Assembly (NCBI GenBank): GCA_043228905.1
Contig: JBHGNT010000013.1
Location: 5,766,001-5,830,000 of the forward strand
Length of the DNA: 64,000 nucleotides
DNA from: Azolla caroliniana
Taxonomy: Eukaryota > Polypodiophyta
Reading direction: 5' to 3'
Of the stretch, positions 29,598 through 41,478 are shown piece by piece. The notes below the pieces were generated by a model that saw only the letters and a list, made by a program, of their open reading frames with translations, was not told the origin of the DNA and did not search any database. The stretch's first letter is position 1; each line of letters opens with the position of its first letter. A program made the translations under genes and the position numbers.

Positions 29598-32500
29598 TCA
29601 ATTAGATTCTTCCACGTGCTCATTCACATCTGTCCTACTATCTTCATCGTCGAGGTGATCAAGGTTAGGATTCTCGTCTTGTCTTTTCTTGAAAATCTCT
29701 ACTCTTTTTCCTGCAATGGGTATGGCCAACCTTGATCCATCTAGCTCCGCAAGGTGGTATGTGGCATTGTCATTGGCACTTGTCACCACATACGGTTCGA
29801 ACCATCTTCTTGCGAACTTTCTTGTTGTAATGTGTTGATTGTCAAGGCTGCTATCGTAGACCAATACCCAATCTCCTTCTTCGATCTTCTTGGGGCGCAG
29901 TCGATGCGTCTTGTCGAACCGAATTTTGTTCGTCACTGGGGCTGCCTCCATCATCTTTCGCGCTTTTTCTAGATCTTCAGGTCTTCTTTCAAATTTTGCT
30001 TATCCGTGCCGCTAATAACTCTTCTCGGCTCATCTCATTCTCCCATGGTATCGCTACCCATGAGGCGATCGTCCTTTCGATGGGCATTACCGGTTTTTGT
30101 CCATAAATAAGCTCCGTTGGCATATAACCTCCTGTCATTGAGTTGTGTGTCGTTCTATCGGCCCACAAGGCATAGGGCAATAGTCGTGGCCAATTCCCTA
30201 CTCGACCGTTGCATGCCCGTACGATGGCTTTGACGATAGGTCCATGCCCTTGCTCGATCTTCCCATTCACTTCTGGATTGTAGGCAGTCGTGAGGGAGAG
30301 CTTTACACCTAGTCATTCAAAGAGCTCCGTTGCTTCGTGCACATCCAACTCCCCTCGGTCAACTACTATGTTTCCCACGCATCCGTATCGACAGACAACC
30401 TCTTCGAGTAGAAATTTGCAAACAGCTGACATCGTCTTATTTGTCAAGGCCCGTCCTTCCACTAGATTTGTCAAGTCTTCTCTTGCTAGAACTAAGTATT
30501 TCATTTGTCCCACTTCCATTGGCATTGAGACCAGATCCACCATCCATTTGAAGTGTATGGTGAGCAGGTATGTCGGTTGTAGCTCATCACGATGACGTAT
30601 GTTGGAATGTACTTGGCAAGTTTCGCATGTGGACACAAAATGGAGTACATCTTTGTACATGCTTGGCCACTAGTACTTCTCCTTCAACTTTTCAAACGTT
30701 GCCCTTGTTCGTCTATGACCTGCCCAAGCACTCTTCTGGAATTCAGTCATCAGGGTCCTTTTCTTTCTTCACCACCACTCGACGTGGTATTCCTATCCTT
30801 CTTTTTGGGTGTCACCAAAGGAATCCCCCCTTCAGCAAGTATTGCTAAACTTTCTTCCGGATTCGTAGAGCCTCCTCCTTCGGCAACGAAGCATCCACCG
30901 TCATTGTTTTTAGGAATTTGTCGATCAGTAACCACTCTCCTTTGTACTCGTTCTCGTTGAAGGCGTGGAGGGTTAGCATGCCCTTGTCTTCCGCCGATAG
31001 TCGAGTCATCTTGAAGAAGTCGAGGGTGACGTCTTCATCTTCTGAAACCATGTCACCTTCATTCTCAAATCTTGCCCTCGACAACATGTCAGCCATGATG
31101 TTCTTCTTTCTTGCAATGTGGCGAATCTCTGGGCTTAAAGAATTGATATAGGCGATCCACCTTAGCATAGCTAGATCTAGGGTCGCATATCCTGAGATCA
31201 TCCTGAGGATTGGAAGACAATCTATCTCTATTATCACTTCCGACCTGATCAGGTAGTCTTTGTCCGTCTGCACTGCAGACACAATACTTGACTTGGGCGT
31301 ATCTTTGTTGTCGTTCGCTGAGAACCTTTGCTCCGAACCAGATAGCATACCGCACATTATCTTCTCCTTATTGGTTGATGACCCACCCGATTCCGGTTGG
31401 GCTCGTATCTACAGTCACATAAATCGGCTTCCCTTCGGCATATTCGGCCTTTCTTAGTGCTGGAGCTTCAAGAAGTAGTTTCTTCAATCTTCGCATCGCA
31501 TTTGTATGCTCGTCTCGCCATTCTAACTTCATTCTTTTCTCTAGCAATCCATATAAAGGCTCGATGACATGAGTGTAGTGCAGAATCTAGATATGATAAA
31601 ATGCGCATGCTCCAAGGAACCTTCGAACCTCCATTTGGTTTACGCATTCTTCTTTCCTATCCTGGATCGCGTTCACCTTGGATGACGAAGGCTTCCGGCC
31701 GTATGCTCCACACAAGTGACCTACCACCAAGATCTCCGGTTGCTTGAATGCGGAATTTTCTCCCGAAAATGTCAAATTCGCATCTTCGAGCTGTTGAAGC
31801 ACCTTCTCACAATCTTTCATATGATCCGCGACGAACTTTCTACACCCTTCCTTATCTTTCGATTCATCTTTCTCCTCATCCAAACATCCTTTTATCGGAA
31901 TATCATCCAAGAATGGCATCGTGATGTCCGGGATGCAATCCTTCAAGACCTTGTTCATGGAATTCACCATATGAGCCACCGAGTTCATTGCACCTTGAGG
32001 TAAGGTACACATCCGCACAAGCCTGATCGGAGTCCTCATGGTTGTAATGTCACGATTGTTGACCGCCAACTGGAATTGGTCATATCCGGAGTACATGTCG
32101 CTAATGGAGTAGATGGACCGGCTCGCAAACGCTTCGGCAAATTCATCCACACTTGGACCGATTCTAGCATTCCAAATGGTCACCTTGTTGAAGGGTTGAA
32201 GATCTTGGAAGAATCGCAATGATCCATTCTTCTTCGGCACCGTGAACCACATATTAGAATAAGGAGCATTCGACGGTTCTAGAATTCCCATATTCACCTT
32301 CTCCTTTAAGAGCTCGATCAGCTTTGGAAGGTGTGCTCTTGGAATTGGTATTGGTTTCAAATTCCAAGGCACATGCGGCACATCCAATTTCTTGGGGAGA
32401 GAACGCGAAGGCTTTCCCATGTCCTTCAAGCATTTCACGAAACTTTCGCTCCTCTTCAGGGAGGAGGAAATCCTCCTTTCCAACTCGTAGCTTTCTTTTC

Positions 32501-32941
32501 GTCTCTTTGGTGAAGACATGACCTATTGTCTTTGGATCCCTTAAGCTTGGATCATTAGCGACTTCCTTCATCTTTTGCTAGCTATCTTCCGGTAGCGGAA
32601 CCGCAACTAGCTATCCACCATTTTATATTTTGTGTTGATGTCAGCTTCCTTCATTAAGATGCTTTGACGATATTCATCGATGATAGCGTACATGTTGATG
32701 GAGCTAATTGAAATCATGTGATGATCTTGAAGATAGATCAAGTCCACAACGTTCTCGATTTCGCCGATGGTGTCGTTAAATGAGGCTTCTTCCATAATAT
32801 GAGTCACAAACTCTTCTTCTATTATGTTTTCTTTTTTCAATATCTTCTCGAAGTCTTGTATCTGACGCTTGTCCTTCTTGTTGGGTAGTACTGTTTTACA
32901 CGCGCCACTAGGTGTGACACATGTTGTTTCTCCTCGCAATC
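29598..32941 (-). pseudogene. pol: Gypsy C pol: RT, RNase H, integrase (degenerate)
   Basis: Minus-strand pieces in order: pol amino region (32939-32607), reverse transcriptase (32519-31587; PYSNMWFTVPKKNGSLRF, MPFLDDIPIKG), RNase H and integrase zinc region (31357-30845), integrase core (30660-30313; WMVDLVSMP, VDRGELD) and carboxy-terminal domain (29954-29598; GDWVLVYDSSLDNQH). Several stops and frameshifts separate them. The order RT-RNase H-integrase is Ty3/gypsy. It is the most decayed of the gypsy copies after B, in line with being an early layer of the nest. Confidence 0.85.
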
Positions 32942-33067
32942 CATGCGCTCTACTTTCTTGTGGGGACTTGTGATCACTCGGATTATTTGTGCCCCATGCT
33001 TCAATAGTCCGCTCTAAGAATCTGGGGATTCGCCTCCAAGACTATCTTGATTTCTTTCATGATTAGC

Positions 33068-33664
33068 TCACACCGTTAGGAATTGAATAGATCTTTGATT
33101 GTCAAGACTCTTGATTCGTGCGAAGGCTGCTCCATTATCGAACACCTTGGTCTCCATCTGTGATGATGTGATGTATGGTTGTCCTAAGATAACAGGATGC
33201 GATGCCGATTCTTGTACGAAGAAGTGTTGATCCATCTCCACATCCCCGATCGTGACTTGAACATTGGAACAAGCTCCGTACAAGTCCTCCGTAGACTTTG
33301 TTGCCGCTTGAATCTTCCATCCTTGGTTTTTATTGATTGGCCATCTTCCTTTTTTATAGAACTCAATTGACATGAGGTTGATCTTCGAGCCATGGTCGAT
33401 CAAGGCTACCACGGTCTCTTTCTTCTCCCCGATCTTCACCGGCGTGTCCATTGTCGCTCGTGCCCAATGAGGTCGAGTATAGTGGTTATCCACCATATCT
33501 TCATCGACTTCGTCTCTTGCCATCATTATGGCATTCGCTTTCGCTTTTAGTGGCTTCTCTTCGTCTTCGTCTGGTTGTTGCCTCTTTCTTTTTACAAGGT
33601 CCACGATCGTGTCATGGAACTCCTTCTTCATAATGCCGAGTAGTTCCCTCAAAGGCAAAGTCAT
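33068..33664 (-). pseudogene. pol: Gypsy C protease
   Basis: 198 residues open on the minus strand. The active site reads ALIDHGSKINLMS, with Asp-His-Gly in place of Asp-Ser/Thr-Gly, and the second conserved motif is PVILGQPYITSS. Upstream MTLPLRELLGIMKKEFHD corresponds to the gag-protease linker of element H. The frame is cut at 33683 by insertion of element G and the matching gag lies at 44163 onwards. Confidence 0.75.
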
Positions 33665-33683
33665 GTGGCTATCAAGAACGCGT

Positions 33684-34328
33684 TGTCGTGAAGAAAACCG
33701 TCCCTTAGCGCAATCGGTGTATAGCGCGCGCGAACCGGCTCTTCACGCGTGCGCGCCCTCTAATGTATATAATAAAGGATTAGGTACAAAGGTATATCCT
33801 AGGTAGTTAGATTCGGTAGGTAGGAAGTTAATGAGGGAAGCGGCTCCCTTCTTGAAGCCATAAAAGAGAGGGAGGCGCGGGGAGAAAGGGATCGGGCATT
33901 GAGGAGGACGAAGTGCTGTCGGACCGTAACCGAACGCTTCTCCTCTGTTCATTCTCCATCACTCTTCTCTACAGGATTTCGGGAGGCTCGTGCTGCTTCG
34001 AGGAACGCCCGTGTGCTTCCGGCAGCACCTCCATCCTATCCCCTTTCGTGCGCAGACGAGCAGTCATCGGCATCTGTTTGCCAGCGTGTTCGGTTGTAAC
34101 CGCTCGCGTGCTCTGTTGTTTTGTGTCATTTGTTAATATACAAACATTCGTGTCTCTCTGTCTCTGTGTCCATTAGTGTTTTCTGCGTTGACGGGCCGTG
34201 TCCTTGTGTTTCTTTGCTCATACGTAACCGGTCGTCTCTCTCTTTCTCTTTCCCCTCCTATCACCTGCTCTTCGGTTCAAGACCCCGGTGGTCCCGCCTC
34301 GTTTCTCCACGCACGCGCGTAGTAACGC
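33684..34328 (+). mobile_element. 5' LTR of element G
   Basis: Starts TGTCGTGAAG; lacks only the last four bases (GACA) of the 3' LTR. Very similar to 43548-44158, differing by few substitutions and by a ~38-base stretch (about 34070-34110) absent from the 3' copy. The TGTATATAATAAAGG region near 33761 and CTATAAAAGAG-like box near 33859 are candidate promoter elements. Confidence 0.8.
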
Positions 34329-35101
34329 TATCGTGCCTTTCGGCTCCGGATCGTTGCGTGAGTCGGGTGGGAACCACCGAGGTTTTGGACTAGGAGGAAG
34401 AGGAATACAACTTAAGGCTAGTTATGAATAGTAGAAAGAGAAGTAAGATAGCAATCTCGTGAATCCCACGAGTTTAGTGTATTTAAAACAATATTTAGAT
34501 TATAAGAGTAATTTAGATGGCAAAATTCGTGAATCCCAAGAATATATTAGATTGATCAATCCTTGTATATTAATCAACAACCTTATACATATTTCTCTCC
34601 TCCTTATATAAAGATGGAAGAGGCTAAGCATGGCTTCATGCTTTTTCACCAAAAGTGTCCATGCACACTAAATGTGCATGTGATGCTTTGTCATTTCCTA
34701 AGTATAGGGCTCAGGCTCATACACGCTAGATGTGCATGAGTCACTTTCAATGTCACGTGTAAATAAAATATTCACACCCTAAAGAATACATGATTTTTAC
34801 CTTTTAATAAAGGTATGTGTAAATAAAGGTCTTATACGTATTAAATCTATATATATAACACTAAAGATAAGTTATTACAATGGTAAAGTTGGGGTTTATC
34901 TATGTGGAGGTGCAGGGTTCGAATCCTGCCCTATGCATGTGATAAATATTTTGATATATTATCTACGTGGAGGTGCAGGTTTCGAATCCTGCCCTATGCA
35001 CGTGATAAATATTTTGATATATTATTTATTTATTTATATGTATCTAAAATCGGATACATTATTTTATGGTTTTCACGTAGTGTGTGGAATACACTACGAC
35101 A
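34329..35101 (-). mobile_element. 3' LTR of gypsy H
   Basis: Minus-strand start TGTCGTAGTG at 35101; the end is ...CACGATA where the 5' LTR has ...CACGACA. A perfect 8-bp stem (CGTAGTGT / ACACTACG) lies within the first 30 bases. This copy has a duplicated ~60-base block carrying GGTTCGAATCC (34905-35020), single in the 5' LTR. Confidence 0.8.
34881..35020 (+). other. tRNA-like module, duplicated, in the H LTR
   Basis: TGGTAAAGTTGGGG (A-box-like, 34881-34894) precedes GGTTCGAATCC, a perfect B-box match (34916-34926), set in a T-arm-like stem GCAGG...CCTGC. A second copy of the B-box arm lies at 34979-34989. The 5' LTR has one degenerate copy near 41350. Read as a tRNA-derived insertion in the LTR, not a working tRNA. 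Confidence 0.55.
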
Positions 35102-38100
35102 CTCGCCCCCTCCAAACCCGCACATCCTCCGGTATGTGCCGAAGTTCTCGATTCCTCATATCCGTCTTCACCCAAAGCTTCCTCCGATTCTCCCCTTATG
35201 TTGACTATGAGTTGTAATTCACTTTCTTCGCTTCCCGCGTCACCGTGGTCTTCGTCCGATTGCTCCTCGTTGTCGGCCTTGGCTTGGATCACATAGGGTT
35301 TGTCGTCGGTCCACTTCTTGAAAATCTTCACCCGCTTCCCGTCTATAGGCACTCGTAGTATTGTTCCATCCAACTCGGACAGTCGGTACGTTCCGTTGTC
35401 GAAGACTTTCCGAACCTCGTATGGCCCGAACCACCTTTTCGCGAATTTCCGCATCGTTGTATGTTGATGGTCCAAACTACTGTCATAGAAGATCACCCAA
35501 TCTCCTTCTTCAATCCTCCTCGGTCGTAGTCGGTGCTTTGTGTCGAACCGGATTTTGTTCCGGAATTGTGCTTCTTGTTGTCGGCGTATTGCTTCCGCTA
35601 TGTCTGCCGGTCTTCCCTCTAGTTGTCGTATCCGGACCACTAGTAGTTCTTCCCGGCTCATCTATTCCTTCCACGGTAGCATTGTCCATGTTGCGATCGC
35701 GGTTTCCGTCGGCATTACCGGTGCTTGTCCGGTCATGAGTTCTGCCGGCATGTAACCGGTTACGGAGCTATGCGTCGTCCGATCCGCCCATAGTGCATAC
35801 GGAAGCATCTGCGGCCAGTCCTTCACCTTTCCATCGCATGCATTCGCAAGTGCTTTCACGATCGGACTATGTCCTCATTCGATTTTCCCGTTGGCCTCCG
35901 GATTGTATGCCGTTGTTAGTGTTAACCGAACTCCGTGTTTGGCGAAGAATCCCCTAGCTTTGTCCGAGTCGAGTTCTCCCCGGTCCGCAATCACTTGTCC
36001 TACGCACCCATACCTGCAAAATACTTCCTCCAAAAGAAATTGGCATACCGCGGAACACGTTTTCCTCTGAAGCGCTCGACCTTCTGCTTGATTCGTGAGA
36101 TCTTCCCGAGCTAATACCAAGTATTTCTTTTGTCCGATCCCGGTCGGCATGGCCACTATGTCGACCATCCACATGAAGTTGATTGTCGGTGAGAATGTCG
36201 GATGTAACTCATCTCGATGTCGAACCCCGGAGTAGACTTGACATTTCTCGCAGCTTTCCGTGAACTCCGCGACATCTTTGTACATTTTCTTCCACCAATA
36301 TTTTTGCTTGATCTTCACAAATGTTGCCCATGTTCCTCGGTGTCCAGCCCAATCGGATTTGTGAAACTCGGACATTATCCGGTTTCGTTGCTCTTTTGTC
36401 CCGACTACTCGAAGTGGTATACCATCCGGTCTTTTCGGCGCCCTCCATATTAATCCGTTTTCCAAGAAGAACTTTTGGACTTGTCTCTTCTTCCTTCGGA
36501 TCTCGGCTCTTCTTCCTTTATCGTTTGTTGAATCCTTGGCCTCTTGTAACATCTTTCCGATCATCAAGCTTTCTCCCTCGTATTCTTCTTCCCGGAATTC
36601 CCGGATTACGTTTACTCGGCATATGTGCTCCGACGTGAAGTAGTCTTCGGAAACTTCTTCATTATCCGATTCGGTTATGTTGTCTCCGAACCGAGCCCTT
36701 GATAACATATCCGCTACCGCGTTGTCCTTCCCCGAGATGTGTCGAACCTCCGGATTAAGCGACTTGACATATGCAACCCACCTTAGCATAGCTACATCCG
36801 GTATCGTACAACACCGCATCATCCCGAGTATCGGAAGACAATCCGTCTCGATCACCACTTCGGCTCCGATCAAATAATCCCGATCCGATTTTATCGCCGA
36901 CACGACTCCCCACAGTTCTCTTTTGACTTGCGCATATCCACGTTGCCTTTCGTTGAGAACCTTTGCTCCGAATCGGATCGGATACCGCGAACCATCCGAG
37001 TCGGCTTGATTGATGACCCATCCGATACCGGTTGGACTTGTATCAACCGTTACTATGATCGGTCGGTCATAGCTCGGCTTCTTAAGTGCTTCCGCCCTCC
37101 GAAGTGTCTTCTTCAATTTCTTCATGGCTTTGGTGTGTTCCGGTTTCCATTCGAATTTCTTACCTTTCCGCAACAAGTGGTAGAGCGGATCCGCTATATG
37201 TGCATAGTGCGGAATCCATATGTGATAGAATGCACATGCACCGAGAAACCTTCGGACTTCGGATGTTGAGTCGCATACTTCCTCCATAGCTTGAATCGCA
37301 TCGATCTTTGTTGGTGACGGTCTTCGGCCATAGGGCCCACATAGATGTCCGACCACCAATATTGCTTCTTGCCCGAATGCCGATTTCTCCCCGGAAAGTG
37401 TTAGGTGCACATCTTCTAGCTTTCGCAACACTTTCTCGCAATCATGAATATGGTCGACCACGAACTTTCGGCATCCCCGATCATCCATAGTCTCATCTTT
37501 TTCTTCTACCGCACATCCTTTCATCGGAATGTCATCGAGGAACAACATCGTTATCTCCGGAATGCAGTCTCGAAGCACCTTGTTCATCGCGTTCATCATA
37601 TGAGCAACCGAGTTTGTCGCTCCTTGTGGTAGTGTGCACATTCGGACTAATCCTATCGGTGTTCGCATGGTTGTGATGTCTCGGCTCTCCACGGCTAGTT
37701 GGAATTGGTCATACCCCGAGTATAGGTCTCCGATGGAGTATATTGCACGACCGGCAAAAGCTTCCGCAAATTCGTCCACTATCGGACCGACTCCCGAGTT
37801 CCGGATCGTGACCTTATTCACCGGTTGCAAGTCTTGGATAAATCGGAGTGACCCATTCTTCTTCGGAACCGTAAACCATCGATTTGAGTACGGAGCAATT
37901 GATGGCTCTAGAATCCCCATCGCCACCTTCTCCTTGAGCAAGTCAATGACTTTCGGAATATGCGCTCGTGGCACCGGAATCGGCTTCAGGTTCCACGGTA
38001 CATGGTCAATCGTGAAGATCACCATCGGCTCCACTGTTCTCGGATCGACGCACCCTATCTCCCTTGATGTAAATGCAAACGCTTTGCCGTGTTGCTCCAA

Positions 38101-38556
38101 CATCTCGCGAAACCGTTCTTCTTCTTTTTGTAATAGGAACCCACCTCCACCGATCCGAAGTTTCTTCCGGGTCTCATCCGTGAAGGCATGTCCGATATCC
38201 ACGGACTTCCGAAGTGTCGGATCTCCCGAGACTTCTTTCCTCTTTTGTTCGCTATCGGCGGGTAGTGGTCCCGCAGCCGGTTTCACCTTCTTCTCCACGG
38301 TCTTGTATTTTGTACTTACCATTGCTTCTTCTTTGCGGAGCGTATCCGGCTCCATTTTCGCAATGATCTCGTACATCTCGACCGATTCCACCGGGACTAC
38401 CCGGTTCCCTTGGCTTTTATCTTCCGCAAGCTTTTCAAGTCGTTGTAGCGTGCTCCCATAGAACACTTCTTCGACTATCCCCACGATTTCTTCATCTTCT
38501 TTTATTATTGATGCCGACCGCAACTTATCCTCCACTTGTCGGTATCCTTTCTTCAA
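35102..38556 (-). pseudogene. pol: Gypsy H pol (893-residue open frame plus two pieces)
   Basis: The first open frame (38556-35875) has 893 residues: reverse transcriptase (~170-440, D277 and FLDD at 339-342), RNase H (~500-620; D505, E547, D572), integrase zinc finger (H732, H739, C769, C772) and catalytic D799, D858 and E893. A TGA directly after E893 (CGA in relatives) and a TAG near 35663 (GAG in relatives) break the rest; the carboxy-terminal domain continues in the same element (35859-35662 and 35661-35102). No stop occurs before the polypurine tract, so the frame runs on into the LTR. The polyprotein would carry out reverse transcription and integration; only the integrase carboxy end is lost. 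Confidence 0.88.
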
Positions 38557-38690
38557 TCCTCCGGTTACGGTCGTGTACGTAGATGCCCCATCCGGACCGA
38601 TTCGTACATGTTTTGCTCCGAGAGTTTTCTTCCTGTGTGGGGTATCAGGGCTTCTCGGACTATCACTTCCCCACTCCGCAACAATCCGCT

Positions 38691-40733
38691 TTAAAAATCC
38701 ATTCTCACTTGGGACAAGAGTTCCCTCTTGTTCCTTTCGTGATTTGCCGGCACCGTTAGGAATTGGACGGATTTCCCACCGTTTTGGCTCCGAATTCGCG
38801 CAAAAGCCGCACCACTATCGAGCACCTTCGTCTCCATCCGCGATGCTGTGATAAAGGGTTGGCCGAGGATGACGGAATGTGAAACCTCATCTTGCACGAA
38901 GAAATTTTGGTCGATCTCGACATCCCCGATCTTTACCGTCACATCCGGACAAGCCGCAAATAGATCTTCCGTTGCTTTGGTGGCCGCCCGAATCTTCCAT
39001 CCATGGTTGGTGTTAATAGGCCACTTCCCCTTCCGGTAGAACTCCTTGGACATCAAGTTGATCTCCGATCCGTGATCAATCAATGCTAGCACGGGTTCTT
39101 TGATGTTGCCGATTCGGACCGGAGTCTCCGTAGTCGCGCGTGCCCAATGTGGCCTTGTATAGTGGGAGTTCGGAATTTCGTCCTCCACTTCGGTGTCGTT
39201 CATTAAAACGGTGTTCGCATTCACCCTTGGAGCATTTTCCTCCGTACTTTGTCTTTTTCGCTTCACGAGATCCACGAGAAGATCGTGGAACTCCTTCTTT
39301 GCTATTCCGAGTAGCTCCCGAAGCGAGAAATCTACCCGGCTATCCAAGATTCTTTCCTCGAACACTCTTTTCAAGTCGGTTTGTTGTTCTATGTCCGAGG
39401 CGAGCTTGAATGCCGGAGTCGCCTTTTCTTTTCCCTTACCTCCGGAGTTCCAGCTTTCCGGTATCTTCGATGGCCCGGCCGCATCCTCCGTGCGTCGTCG
39501 TTTCTCGTGCACATACACCTTATGCAATTGACACAGGGCGTATACGCTATTCTTGTCGACAGGGCACTCCCATCCCGTAGCTTCCCGAACGCCTTCCGCG
39601 GTGCTTCGGATCTCGTTGGAGTCGGTTTTCTCAGTGTTTTCTAGAACTTCCGGCCAAAAAGAAGTCTTTGCTCTTGATGATTCCCCGACACATATTCCCG
39701 CGGTTGTCGCATAGTTGCTTCTTGCCGCCAATTCCTCCTCGAGCACCTTCTTCATGCCGCCTTTCCGGAAGTTCGGTCGGAGTGGCTTCCGAGAGTCCAT
39801 CGAATGAATCCGGTTTCCCTCGTAGTAGATGAGATCCCGCCGTAGCGCCTCCTTATGCTCGTCGCAATCCCTCCGATCGTGTTCGGCGCTATCGCACCAT
39901 ATGCACCATCGGTCCGTATACTTGGAGCTTGTGGGGCGGTCATCCGACTTCTTCACCATCGCGATCTTCAGATTCTCCATCTCCTTCAATAGTTGCTCCA
40001 CCGTAGATGCATCAATCCCCTTCTCGGTTGTAGTCTCCCGAGCCCTTGGTTGATGGTCTTCCAATCCGGTTCTCGGTTTCGGAATCGGTTCCGAAACCCT
40101 CTTTTCCTCGTTGGCAAGCCATTGCCCCCTCTTCGTGTATCGCTTGACGATATCCCGCACGCTTTCCCATGTTTCGGTGAGGACGCTCTCCGTGGTCGTG
40201 TCCTCCAAGAGCACTCTGAGATGTTTCCGGTCCCGGACGTCCACGGTTCGCAAGAACATGATTACCTTGTCCGGTACGAGGATAGCTTGATCTCTCGCGG
40301 ACAACCTCCCGAACCGGCTTTCGAATGCCGAAAACACATCAACGACCTTCAATCCCTTGTCCGGCATCTCCACCCAATCTTCGAATCCCCTTCGCATCGC
40401 CTTGGAGGAATCCTCCATGGCGAACGTCCTCTTAAGCTCTTCTTCAAACGCCTCCCATGTCGGATTTTGTTGTCGTAGCCTATGGATGCTTGTTTGAAGC
40501 CCGTCGGTCGCCACCCGGTTGAAGGACGTCACTTGCAGTCCTTCCGATATTCCGCACCATAGCATCTCCGCCTTGTAGTCCCGAAGATACCGCGACACGT
40601 CTTTCCCGTTGAATTGCTCGTTTCGTTGCACGAGCCGCTCCACTGATGCCGCTATTTCCGACATCGCGCGTTGTTCTTCTAGCATGCGCTCGAACATCAT
40701 CATCATGTTGCTAGCCTCCGGTTGATTTTCCAT
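38691..40733 (-). CDS. gag: Gypsy H gag-protease
   Basis: 680 residues, uninterrupted. Residues ~35-200 are the capsid-like gag domain (RYLRDYKAEMLWCGISEG, WEAFEEELKRTF); 277-290 form a zinc knuckle CIWCDSAEHDRRDC (C-x2-C-x4-H-x4-C); 545-680 are an aspartic protease with LALIDHGSEINLMS (active site D553) and SVILGQPFITAS. Asp-His-Gly replaces Asp-Ser/Thr-Gly, as in C. Gag would form the particle and the protease cleave it. The ATG at 40733 follows the primer site by about 20 bases. Pol lies 135 bases downstream in a different open frame, with no obvious frameshift site found by eye. Confidence 0.85.
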   Translation of the reverse strand: MENQPEASNMMMMFERMLEEQRAMSEIAASVERLVQRNEQFNGKDVSRYLRDYKAEMLWCGISEGLQVTSFNRVATDGLQTSIHRLRQQNPTWEAFEEELKRTFAMEDSSKAMRRGFEDWVEMPDKGLKVVDVFSAFESRFGRLSARDQAILVPDKVIMFLRTVDVRDRKHLRVLLEDTTTESVLTETWESVRDIVKRYTKRGQWLANEEKRVSEPIPKPRTGLEDHQPRARETTTEKGIDASTVEQLLKEMENLKIAMVKKSDDRPTSSKYTDRWCIWCDSAEHDRRDCDEHKEALRRDLIYYEGNRIHSMDSRKPLRPNFRKGGMKKVLEEELAARSNYATTAGICVGESSRAKTSFWPEVLENTEKTDSNEIRSTAEGVREATGWECPVDKNSVYALCQLHKVYVHEKRRRTEDAAGPSKIPESWNSGGKGKEKATPAFKLASDIEQQTDLKRVFEERILDSRVDFSLRELLGIAKKEFHDLLVDLVKRKRQSTEENAPRVNANTVLMNDTEVEDEIPNSHYTRPHWARATTETPVRIGNIKEPVLALIDHGSEINLMSKEFYRKGKWPINTNHGWKIRAATKATEDLFAACPDVTVKIGDVEIDQNFFVQDEVSHSVILGQPFITASRMETKVLDSGAAFARIRSQNGGKSVQFLTVPANHERNKRELLSQVRMDF

Positions 40734-40751
40734 CTCCTTGCCACCCGGTTT

Positions 40752-40768
40752 TCACGTCGGGTTCACCA
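40752..40768 (-). promoter_or_regulatory. Primer binding site of gypsy H
   Basis: On the minus strand TGGTGAACCCGACGTGA follows the 5' LTR end by four bases; TGG pairs with a tRNA CCA end. A related GAACCCGACGTGG lies at the same place in element C (near 45740). I could not match it to a particular tRNA from memory. Confidence 0.55.
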
Positions 40769-40772
40769 ACTG

Positions 40773-41478
40773 TGTCGTGCCCTTCGGCTCCGGATCGTTG
40801 CGTGAGTCGGGTGGGAACCGCCGAGGTTTTTGACTAGGAGGAAGAGGAATACAACTTAAGGCTAGTTATGAATAGTGGAAAGAGAAGTAAGATAGCAACC
40901 TCGTGAATCCCACGAGTTTAGTGTAATTAAAACAATATTTAGATTATTAGAGCAATTAGATGGCAAAATTCGTGAATCCCACGAATGTATTAGATTGATC
41001 AATTTTTCTATATTAATCCACAACCTTATACATATTTCTCTCCTCCTTATATAAAGATGGAAGAGGCTAAGCATGGCTTCATGCCTTTTTTCACCTAAAG
41101 TGTCCATGCACACTAAATGTGCATGTGATGCTTTGTCATTTCCTAAATATAGGGCTCATGCACGCTAGATGTGCATGAGTCACTTTTAATGGCACGTGTA
41201 AATAAAATATTCACACTCTAAAGAATACATGATTTTTACCTTTTAATAAAGGTATGTGTAAATAAAGGTCTTATACGTATTAAATCTATATTTATAACAC
41301 TAAAGATAAGTTATTACAATGGTAAAGTTGGGGTTTATCTACGTGGAGGTGCATGGTCCGAATCTTGCCCTATGCACGTGGTAAATTCTTTTGATATATT
41401 ATTTATTTATCTATATGTATCTAAAATCGGATATATTATTTTATGGTTTTCACGTAGTGTGTGGAATACACTACGACA
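40773..41478 (-). mobile_element. 5' LTR of gypsy H
   Basis: Minus-strand TGTCGTAGTG (41478) to ...GGGCACGACA (40773), 706 bases. Matches the 3' LTR at 34329-35101 with scattered substitutions and without the duplicated tRNA-like block. Gag follows after the primer site. Confidence 0.82.

Larger units (their letters stand above)
34329..41478 (-). mobile_element. Gypsy element H (near complete)
   Basis: Minus-strand element with 5' LTR (41478-40773), primer site, gag-protease (40733-38691), pol (38556-35102), polypurine tract and 3' LTR (35101-34329). Flanks share ACGC (34325-34328 and 41479-41482). It is 7.15 kb and the best preserved gypsy copy here: gag-protease is open and pol has two clear nonsense changes. 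It is the innermost layer E3 > C > G > H. Confidence 0.85.

Noticed and set aside
35361-38461. Long plus-strand open frames opposite the H pol and gag (e.g. 37634-38461)
   Set aside because: They are antisense shadows of well-supported minus-strand gag and pol and show no domains.
41372-41478. The in-frame start of the G RNase H frame inside the H LTR
   Set aside because: The open frame crosses from the H LTR into G by chance; the coding homology begins only after 41479.
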